This document shows positions 7,249 to 11,588 of a DNA stretch of 11,588 nucleotides, one piece after another (the first letter of the stretch is position 1; every line of letters starts with the position of its first letter). Position numbers and translations under genes: made by a program. The notes under the pieces are model-generated. The model saw only the letters and a program-made list of their open reading frames with translations. It did no database searches and was not told the origin of the DNA. The stretch spans positions 1-11,588 of the forward strand of contig JAKAPV010000075.1 in assembly GCA_021806845.1 (NCBI GenBank). The letters are read 5' to 3'. Source of the DNA: Bacillota bacterium (lineage in GTDB: Bacteria > Bacillota > Sulfobacillia > JAJZYS01 > JAJYTV01).

Positions 7249-8352
7249 TCAGTGCTTCGGGTTCGCCTTCGCGTAGGCGAGGACCGCGAAATCGAGGGCG
7301 CTCGCTTCCTTCACGTGGAACGCCTGGGTGCTGATCAGGTTCGCTTCGGGCCGGTTGCTCAGGAACCCGCCCTCGACGAGGATCGCCGGCATCGTCGTGC
7401 GGTACACGACGTAGAAGCCGCGGCGGTAGATGCCGGCGTTCGTGAGGCCCGTGGCTGCGACCATCGCCTGCTGGACGTCCTTCGCGAGCGACGCGGAGCG
7501 CGGCCAGTAGTAGTAGGTCTGCACGCCGTGGCTTTGCGCCGAGCCGTCGTTCTGGTGGATCGAGAGGAAGAGGTCCGCGTGCACCTTCTCCGCCAGCGCG
7601 ACGCGGCGAATCAGGCCCTGAACCGGGGGCGGAGCTGGATCGTAGGCGCCGCGCGTGATGTAGACCGCGGCCCCCTGCGCGCGCAGATCCGCGACGAGGC
7701 GATCACCGATGTCAAGGACATTCTGGTCCTCCGAGACGCCGTTCACGCCCCGGGCCCCGGTGTAGTTCCCGTAGCGCGGATCCCGCCCGTGTCCCGGATC
7801 CACCACGATCGTCCACCCCTTGAGGCGCCCGCCTCCGGCACTCGTGCCGGATGACGCGGAGCCCGCCGCAGGCGAACTGCTGCTGGACTGCTGTGAGCCG
7901 CCACCGGTCTTCGGCGTGGAAGCCACCTGGCCACTTGCGCCCACAACGGTCACCGTCACGTCTTGGATACCGAAGTTCAAGACCTGAGCGTCTGGCGCGT
8001 TGATGAAGATGTCGATGCGGTTCCCCTTGATGGCGCCGCCCGTGTCCACCGCCACGGCGTAGAAGCCGCCAGAGGGTAGCATCGAAGAGTGGTATCCCGA
8101 GACGTAGAGGCGCGTACCGAGCGGGATCACCCGAGGATCCACTGCGACGTCCCCTGGCTTGAGGGGCTTGCCGTAGTAGTCTACGGGGCCGTACGGATAG
8201 TTGTCCTTGAGGCTCGGACCGTACGCGGTCGCGACAAGCGAGAGCGTCTGGCCGGGTGCCAGAGCCGCCGCCTTCGCCGGTTCGATCGTTCCCGGAGCCG
8301 CAAACGCTGATGCCAGGACAAAGGTACCAAGCAGCGCAAGGATCGGGCGCAA
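7249..8352 (-). CDS. Secreted cell-wall hydrolase: 3D domain plus N-acetylmuramoyl-L-alanine amidase
   Basis: A signal peptide is followed by two peptidoglycan-acting domains (numbering from the outer GTG at 8361). Residues about 40-140 are a 3D domain, as in MltA/YocH-type lytic enzymes, with its three aspartates in VAVDPRVIPLGT (D75) and AVDTGGAIKGNRIDIF (D106, D117). A Ser/Gly-rich linker (about 150-178) joins it to an amidase_3 domain: IVVDPGHG (H191), SEDQN (E211), LSIHQND (H269) as zinc ligands and the catalytic glutamate in LVEGGFLSN (E330). Amidase_3 enzymes cleave the bond between muramic acid and L-alanine. I prefer TTG 8352 as start, because AAGGAG (8361-8366) lies eight bases upstream; the GTG at 8361 overlaps that site. 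A c-di-AMP riboswitch directly precedes it. Fusion of these two domains gives a potentially bifunctional enzyme. Confidence 0.92.
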   Translation of the reverse strand: MRPILALLGTFVLASAFAAPGTIEPAKAAALAPGQTLSLVATAYGPSLKDNYPYGPVDYYGKPLKPGDVAVDPRVIPLGTRLYVSGYHSSMLPSGGFYAVAVDTGGAIKGNRIDIFINAPDAQVLNFGIQDVTVTVVGASGQVASTPKTGGGSQQSSSSSPAAGSASSGTSAGGGRLKGWTIVVDPGHGRDPRYGNYTGARGVNGVSEDQNVLDIGDRLVADLRAQGAAVYITRGAYDPAPPPVQGLIRRVALAEKVHADLFLSIHQNDGSAQSHGVQTYYYWPRSASLAKDVQQAMVAATGLTNAGIYRRGFYVVYRTTMPAILVEGGFLSNRPEANLISTQAFHVKEASALDFAVLAYAKANPKH

Positions 8353-8365
8353 ACGGTCCACTCCT

Positions 8366-8482
8366 TGACGCCTGCGGGGTTAGCTGACGGGTTGGGGGCA
8401 AGGTTCCCCCGGGAGCCGGACTCCCTTCACCCCATGCGGTGGGTCCCCCGCGCTCGCCTCTAGGCGAACTTCGGCGCGTGGG
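8366..8482 (-). promoter_or_regulatory. c-di-AMP riboswitch (ydaO/yuaA type)
   Basis: The minus strand contains the core pieces of the ydaO aptamer in the right order: GCGCCGAAGTTCGCC, then GGGGGACCCA, ATGGGGTGAAGG, a variable hairpin, and AACCCGTCAGCTAACC followed by GCAGGCGT. In known examples the aptamer binds cyclic di-AMP and lowers expression of cell-wall hydrolases and ion transporters, consistent with the gene it precedes. The 3' end of the aptamer is about two bases from the AAGGAG ribosome site and there is no room for a separate terminator, so control may be at translation. A weak promoter, CTGACG (8509-8514) and TAACCT (8486-8491) with a 17-base gap, would start RNA at the aptamer edge; this part is tentative. 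Confidence 0.9.
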
Positions 8483-8806
8483 ACAAGGTTACATAAGAGT
8501 AGCTCATACGTCAGGTCCTATATGCCGCTGGCAGCGCGGGATATCTGATGTTGCGGAGGCGAAAGGCCGCATTACCTCAGAAAACTGGACGGTGCATAGG
8601 CGATCCCACATGGTGGCAAGTTGTTGGTTCGATTATTGGGCCCGCAATAATGACCTGCGCGCACAAGTCACATTGTGAGATTTCCGATATTTTTGCACAA
8701 ATGAAAGAAATTGCTTCCTCTCGCTCTACGTGCAGTCACGAGAAGACATGAAAGACAGCGCCATAACTGTCTTGATTCAGAAATGGCACTATCTAAATGG
8801 GCCCGA
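8483..8806. other. Gene-free stretch with several short inverted repeats
   Basis: No reading frame here resembles a protein on either strand, and base composition is more AT-rich than the core genes. It holds ATTATTG/CAATAAT arms (8632-8638 and 8645-8651) around GGCCCG, and CACAA/TTGTG arms (8662-8666 and 8673-8677). It separates the riboswitch promoter area from the end of the toxin-antitoxin operon and probably marks the left part of an acquired segment. Confidence 0.5.
8752..8773 (-). terminator. Possible terminator of the toxin-antitoxin operon
   Basis: AAGACAG and CTGTCTT form a 7-base stem around an 8-base loop, about 35 bases after the antitoxin stop on the minus strand. The following sequence is TTTCATG..., so the T-tract is weak. 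Called on position and structure only. Confidence 0.35.
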
Positions 8807-9205
8807 TTACAGGGACACGCGGACTCTGCCTGCGGAGGTTTGAGTTCTCTCGGCCAGGAGTTGCCGCACTACTTCCAAGGCTGCTTCCGATGACACAGTT
8901 TGTACGCTCGTTGGGATCACGTTACACGCGACCATCCAGGCTACGTATCGCTTTATGGACATGGAGCCAGCTATGTCAGACTCATTGCGGGAGATCGAGG
9001 ACTGAGTGGTATGCAGGATAGCAGCCAAATCTTGTTGTGAAAGTCCCGCGTCACAACGGGCCCGATAGAGTTGACGGGACATTCCGCGAAGGAACTGCTC
9101 GCATAGGAACTCCACAGCACGCTCCTCGCTGTCTCCAATAGCTTCGAGCAGGCCCTGTTCCAGGGTGCCGGTGATGCGTACCGGTCCATCATTGTGTTCA
9201 GTCAT
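8807..9205 (-). CDS. HigA-like XRE-family antitoxin
   Basis: A 132-residue protein from ATG 9205. Its middle (about residues 42-95) is a helix-turn-helix of the Cro/C1 (XRE) type: SRQLYRARCDAGLSQQDLAA followed by ILHTTQSSISRNES. The N-terminal part, with VRITGTLEQGLLEAIGDSEE, and the C-terminal EAALEVVRQLLAE are helical and could provide dimer and toxin contacts. The ATG overlaps the end of the toxin gene by 8 bases and has a GGGGGG run upstream; a longer frame from 9277 would overlap the toxin by 80 bases and is unlikely. The gene order toxin-then-antitoxin is the higBA arrangement. In the family the antitoxin neutralises the toxin and represses the shared promoter. It could instead be a plain regulator, but its partner argues otherwise. 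Confidence 0.75.
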   Translation of the reverse strand: MTEHNDGPVRITGTLEQGLLEAIGDSEERAVEFLCEQFLRGMSRQLYRARCDAGLSQQDLAAILHTTQSSISRNESDIAGSMSIKRYVAWMVACNVIPTSVQTVSSEAALEVVRQLLAERTQTSAGRVRVSL

Positions 9206-9575
9206 TGACGATAACCCCCCGCCAAACATCTCTCGCGCGTTCCGCTGCCGTTCGTAGACGTCGATTATTTTCTTCACCGGTTTTCCTAAAGGCAGTCAAT
9301 AAGTACATCACACATTCCATAGTTGGGTCCGTCATAATCATATACACTATGCGGTACTGCTTCTTTATCGGTTTGATTTCAGCTAATCCGTACTTACGTG
9401 TGTCATTAGAGAGCGAAGGCAGGTTCCTCCATCCGAAACGTTTGGTTAATTCTGGTTCTCTCCACCCGTCTTCAAGCGCTCCAACAAAGTCCAAAACACC
9501 GATATTGCATTTACGTCCATCCTCACCCAGAGCTCTGATCTCGCGATCGTACTGCAGAAGTCTGTACACTTCCAC
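9198..9575 (-). CDS. HigB/RelE-like toxin (Gp49-like, DUF891)
   Basis: A 125-residue basic protein from GTG 9575, which has GAGGTG (9583-9588) seven bases upstream. The pattern VEVYRLLQYDREIRALGEDG then VLDFVGALEDG, LPSLSNDTRKYGLAEIKPIK, YRIVYMIM and YLLTAFRKTGEEN matches the RelE/HigB fold: N-terminal helices, then strands ending in an aromatic/basic AFRKT motif. Such toxins cut mRNA on the ribosome. An in-frame extension upstream to 9740 exists but reads as non-coding. Its stop overlaps the start of the antitoxin gene. The GC content is visibly lower than in the flanking core genes, suggesting acquisition. A TATATA at 9591-9596 is a possible -10, but it would place the RNA start at or within the ribosome site. 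Catalytic residues cannot be assigned with confidence from sequence alone. Confidence 0.75.
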   Translation of the reverse strand: MEVYRLLQYDREIRALGEDGRKCNIGVLDFVGALEDGWREPELTKRFGWRNLPSLSNDTRKYGLAEIKPIKKQYRIVYMIMTDPTMECVMYLLTAFRKTGEENNRRLRTAAERARDVWRGVIVND

Positions 9576-9777
9576 CGCTTCGCACCTCAGTATATAGCAT
9601 TTAAGCGATAGGATACACATTGAATTTTCGACAAAAAACGCTAATCTAGGTATGTTTCTCCAATGCGAAACGGGCTCCTGCGAGGACTGGTTGGTTGGAA
9701 GCGATCGCATCTGTGTAGCGCTGATGCGCTCAAGCCGCATATTGGAATCGATCGCGTCCGGCGCGGAGAGGGCGTCG

Positions 9778-9786
9778 TGCTATAAT
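9778..9786 (+). promoter_or_regulatory. Extended -10 promoter for tRNA-Ser(UGA)
   Basis: TGC followed by a perfect TATAAT (9781-9786) ends 13 bases before the mature tRNA 5' end. No convincing -35 is present at normal spacing, which is common for extended -10 promoters. Confidence 0.6.
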
Positions 9787-9799
9787 AAGCGGCGCCATC

Positions 9800-9888
9800 G
9801 GAGGGGTGGCCGAGCGGTTGATGGCGACGGTCTTGAAAACCGTTAAGGTGATGAGCCTTCGTGGGTTCGAATCCCACCCCCTCCGCCA
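9800..9888 (+). tRNA. tRNA-Ser (anticodon UGA)
   Basis: The acceptor GGAGGGG (9800-9806) pairs with CCCCTCC (9878-9884), followed by G and an encoded CCA (9886-9888). The anticodon stem ACGGT/ACCGT holds the loop CTTGAAA with anticodon TGA at 9834-9836, decoding UCA and probably UCG. The long variable arm and 89-base length are typical of serine tRNAs. The T arm is GTGGG-TTCGAAT-CCCAC. Its place after serS matches tRNA-Ser in the B. subtilis origin region. Confidence 0.97.
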
Positions 9889-10010
9889 ATGTTTTACGAC
9901 GGCTACGGCGGTGCCTTCTGCTGATATTGCGCAGCAGACCTGCGGCCCGCAAAGGCATGAGACATGTTCCTCGCAAGCCGCACGCAACATCAACCAGCAT
10001 TTGAAAGCGG

Positions 10011-10766
10011 GTGTCCGCCACGATCGGCACGAACCGGGCCATGGGGTTCGGAGATGTCCTGGATGCGGCGTTTCAGGTGTACCGCAGCGCCTTCTGGCAG
10101 CTCGCGCTGATCCAGGCGGCCGTGGCGGTCCCGGTCGCGCTCGTGCAGTCGCTCGCCCTGCACGACACCGTCACGAGCGGCGCCGCGCTGAGCCTCGCGG
10201 TCGTGGAGCGAAACCTGCCCTGGTCGCTGCTCACCGGCCTGCTCGGACTCGCACAGGCGGCTGCAGTAGGTGCGCTCGCGCAACAGGCCGTAGCGGGCGA
10301 ACCGCTGCATCCCGGTGCGGCATATAGCGGTGTCCTGCGCCGCTTGCCCTCTCTAGCGGGCTTTGGCATCGTGGGCGGCATCGTCGTGGGCCTCTTGAGC
10401 ATGGTCTTCGTGATTCCGGGACTTGTCGCGTTCGTCTACCTGGCTCCCGCGCTCTTCCTCGTGACGCTCGGCGGCGAGGGCGTGTTCCGCGCCGTCGGGC
10501 ACAGCTTGCGGCTCGTACAAGGGTATTTCTGGCGGGTGCTTGGAGTGCTCTTGATGGCCGGCCTGCTGGTATTCATCATCAACCTCTTCGTTTCGTTGGT
10601 TGCCACGGTCGTTTCCAACCCACTGCAGAATCCGCTCGGCGCAGCGGTATCGGTCATCGCGGTGACGACGATGCTCAGCGCGCTGCTCGGCAGCTTCCCC
10701 ATCGTCGCCCTGTATCTGCAGTATGTGGACCTGCGCGTGCGCAAGGGTGAAGTCGTTGCCGATTGA
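10011..10766 (+). CDS. Six-helix integral membrane protein of unknown function
   Basis: A 251-residue hydrophobic protein. Likely membrane helices lie at about 27-49, 73-95, 114-134, 135-155, 174-201 and 209-236. The N-terminal MGFGDVLDAAFQVYRSAFWQ and C-terminal ALYLQYVDLRVRKGE resemble proteins annotated as the membrane domain of glycerophosphodiester phosphodiesterases (a domain often found without the enzyme); no catalytic domain is present. The start is uncertain: GTG 10011 has only a weak GAAAGCGG site, and ATG 10041 begins closer to the conserved part. It lies between the two tRNA-Ser genes, and its stop codon lies inside the -35 of the second tRNA promoter. No separate promoter is evident, so it may be read from the first tRNA promoter. 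Confidence 0.75.
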   Translation: MSATIGTNRAMGFGDVLDAAFQVYRSAFWQLALIQAAVAVPVALVQSLALHDTVTSGAALSLAVVERNLPWSLLTGLLGLAQAAAVGALAQQAVAGEPLHPGAAYSGVLRRLPSLAGFGIVGGIVVGLLSMVFVIPGLVAFVYLAPALFLVTLGGEGVFRAVGHSLRLVQGYFWRVLGVLLMAGLLVFIINLFVSLVATVVSNPLQNPLGAAVSVIAVTTMLSALLGSFPIVALYLQYVDLRVRKGEVVAD

Positions 10767-10792
10767 TCGCCGGGCGCGCCGCGTGGTACAAT
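10763..10792 (+). promoter_or_regulatory. Promoter of tRNA-Ser(GCU)
   Basis: TTGATC (10763-10768) and TACAAT (10787-10792) are 18 bases apart, with a TG one base before the -10 (TGGTACAAT). The -35 overlaps the stop codon of the membrane protein gene. Confidence 0.7.
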
Positions 10793-10808
10793 GCTCTAGC
10801 TTCGCCGC

Positions 10809-10902
10809 GGAGGGATACCCAAGTGGCTGAAGGGGCGGTCCTGCTAAGACTGTAGGGGGCGTTATGCGTCCCGCGAGGGTTCAAATCCCTCTCCCTCCGC
10901 CA
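10809..10902 (+). tRNA. tRNA-Ser (anticodon GCU)
   Basis: The acceptor GGAGGGA (10809-10815) pairs with TCCCTCC (10892-10898), followed by G and encoded CCA (10900-10902). The anticodon loop CTGCTAA carries GCT, decoding AGC and AGU. A long variable arm with TAGGGGGCGTTATGCGTCCC is typical of serine tRNA, and the T arm is GAGGG-TTCAAAT-CCCTC. Length is 94 bases. Confidence 0.97.
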
Positions 10903-10911
10903 GAAATTTGG

Positions 10912-10950
10912 CGCGCACCCGGACTTCGGGTGCGCGTCGCGTTTTGCTTT
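10912..10950 (+). terminator. Intrinsic terminator after tRNA-Ser(GCU)
   Basis: CGCGCACCCG (10912-10921) pairs perfectly with CGGGTGCGCG (10927-10936); TCGCGTTTTGCTTT follows. It begins 9 bases after the tRNA CCA and abuts the end of the convergent gene. Confidence 0.7.
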
Positions 10951-11588
10951 CAGTTCGCTGCCCCGGCAAGCGAGGCAAGGCGCAGGAGCGGAGTCGGATC
11001 CTGCGGGGACGGGAAGTCGCCCCAGACGTCTCCGACGGCGAGCAGGCGACGGGGAACCGTGCGCAGCGTAAAGTCCTGCGGCCGCACGTGCCGCAGTTCC
11101 TGCGCGGTGATCGGGCAGCTGACAGGTGCGCCCGGCTGCGCGCGCAGGCTGTAAGGGGCAGCGAGGGTGTGCCCGAACGCGTTCTGTCCGTAGTCGAAGT
11201 AGACGCCGGTCCGCTTCGCGACGGTACGCTCGAGCGTTACGAGCTGCGGCGCCGCCCTGCGGATCTCCTGGCCAAGCCCCTTCATCGCCAGCATGATTTC
11301 GTGGCAGGTGGGGCCGCGGCGAATCGGGAGAAAGAAATGGATGCCGGTCGCCCCCGACGTCTTGACCAGCGCCCGCAGGCCGAGCGCCTGCAGCGCAGAG
11401 AGTGTCATCTGCGCAACCGCCCGGGCCTCGTCGAAGCCGGCGGGCGGCATCGGGTCGAGATCGACGACGGCGATGTCGGGATGGTCCGCGTCCGGAATCG
11501 ACACAGGTGCCGTATGCAGCTCGATGGCGCCCTGTCCCACGACGTAGGCGAGCGTTTCCCGGTCCTGCAGCCGGATGTAGCGGGTCTC
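10950..11588 (-). CDS. ligD: LigD-type NHEJ polymerase domain, N-terminal side cut by window edge
   Basis: The minus frame is open from the right edge to its stop at 10950, giving 212 residues of a LigD-type (archaeo-eukaryotic primase, PrimPol) polymerase domain. The visible part starts at RYIRLQDRETLAYVVGQGAI, then ELH. It has the metal-binding DxD in IAVVDLDPMP, the nucleotide-site motif VKTSGATGIHFFLPI, and RTVAKRTGVYFDYGQNAFGH near APYSLRAQPGAPVS. This domain adds nucleotides and fills gaps at double-strand breaks together with Ku. In Bacillus the polymerase domain is the C-terminal part of LigD after a ligase domain, while in other species it is separate; the missing 5' part decides which. 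The protein ends 30-40 residues after the polymerase core with no nuclease domain. Confidence 0.88.
   Translation of the reverse strand, partial: ETRYIRLQDRETLAYVVGQGAIELHTAPVSIPDADHPDIAVVDLDPMPPAGFDEARAVAQMTLSALQALGLRALVKTSGATGIHFFLPIRRGPTCHEIMLAMKGLGQEIRRAAPQLVTLERTVAKRTGVYFDYGQNAFGHTLAAPYSLRAQPGAPVSCPITAQELRHVRPQDFTLRTVPRRLLAVGDVWGDFPSPQDPTPLLRLASLAGAAN

Noticed and set aside
6739..7854. Plus-strand frame spanning the end of serS and the hydrolase
   Set aside because: It crosses the shared terminator and is out of frame with serS and antisense to the hydrolase.
8439..9021. Several small plus-strand frames of 60-79 codons
   Set aside because: They overlap the riboswitch or antitoxin or lie in the gene-free stretch; no ribosome sites or recognisable sequence.
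9205..9277. Longer antitoxin start at 9277
   Set aside because: It would overlap the toxin by 80 bases; ATG 9205 with a purine run and an 8-base overlap is more normal for such pairs.
9205..9597. Plus-strand frame of 130 codons
   Set aside because: Antisense to the HigB-like toxin, with no plausible ribosome site or domain.
9576..9740. Longer toxin start at 9740
   Set aside because: The added 55 residues do not look like the family, and GTG 9575 has a well-placed ribosome site.
8483..9888. Integrative element using tRNA-Ser as attachment site
   Set aside because: The low-GC segment lies on the 5' side of the tRNA, no integrase is present, and I found no repeat of the tRNA 3' end on the far side.
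9641..10042. Minus-strand frames with GVGFEPTKA and GWDSNPRR peptides
   Set aside because: These peptides are the well-known artefact of translating the antisense strand of a tRNA-Ser gene.
1..11588. CRISPR array, transposase or insertion sequence
   Set aside because: No regularly spaced direct repeats, transposase frames or terminal inverted repeats were seen.

Overview
The window looks like a chromosomal segment of a GC-rich, spore-forming member of the Bacillota (Firmicutes). Evidence for this is a CotF-type spore coat gene at the left edge, the gene order pdxS-pdxT-(mtnA)-serS followed by tRNA-Ser, which matches the origin-proximal dacA-pdxS-pdxT-serS-tRNA-Ser region of Bacillus subtilis, a T-box leader, and a c-di-AMP (ydaO-type) riboswitch upstream of a cell-wall hydrolase. 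A secreted sedolisin-like peptidase is the kind of enzyme known from Alicyclobacillus and relatives, but genus assignment from this window alone would be a guess.

Layout. 1-574 (minus): CotF-like spore coat protein, running off the left edge. 692-2895 (minus): a translationally coupled pair, a DUF192 protein followed by a secreted sedolisin-family peptidase with an unusual N-terminal half. 3090-4560 (plus): pdxS and pdxT, the two subunits of the PLP synthase. 4553-4821: a promoter embedded in the end of pdxT and a T-box leader with a probable serine (UCC) specifier. 4837-7124 (plus): mtnA and serS. 7190-7224: a symmetric terminator shared by serS and the convergent hydrolase gene. 7249-8352 (minus): secreted 3D-domain/amidase_3 cell-wall hydrolase, preceded by a c-di-AMP riboswitch (about 8366-8482). 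8483-8806: a gene-free, AT-richer stretch. 8807-9575 (minus): a HigB/HigA-type toxin-antitoxin pair of lower GC than its surroundings. 9800-9888 and 10809-10902: tRNA-Ser(UGA) and tRNA-Ser(GCU), with a six-helix membrane protein gene between them. 10950-11588 (minus): the polymerase domain of a LigD-type NHEJ protein, running off the right edge.

How the parts work together. PdxS and PdxT make pyridoxal 5'-phosphate. SerS, the serine T-box and two serine tRNA genes form a local cluster for serine decoding. The T-box stands before mtnA rather than directly before serS, so a methionine-salvage isomerase is apparently placed under the control of uncharged tRNA-Ser. On the opposite strand the c-di-AMP riboswitch ties a peptidoglycan hydrolase to second-messenger levels. 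The toxin-antitoxin block looks like a later arrival inserted between the hydrolase and tRNA-Ser. I see no CRISPR array, transposase or integrase. The most unusual items are the T-box/mtnA arrangement, the sedolisin with two copper-amine-oxidase-like repeats in place of a recognisable propeptide, and the riboswitch whose aptamer ends about two bases before the Shine-Dalgarno sequence.
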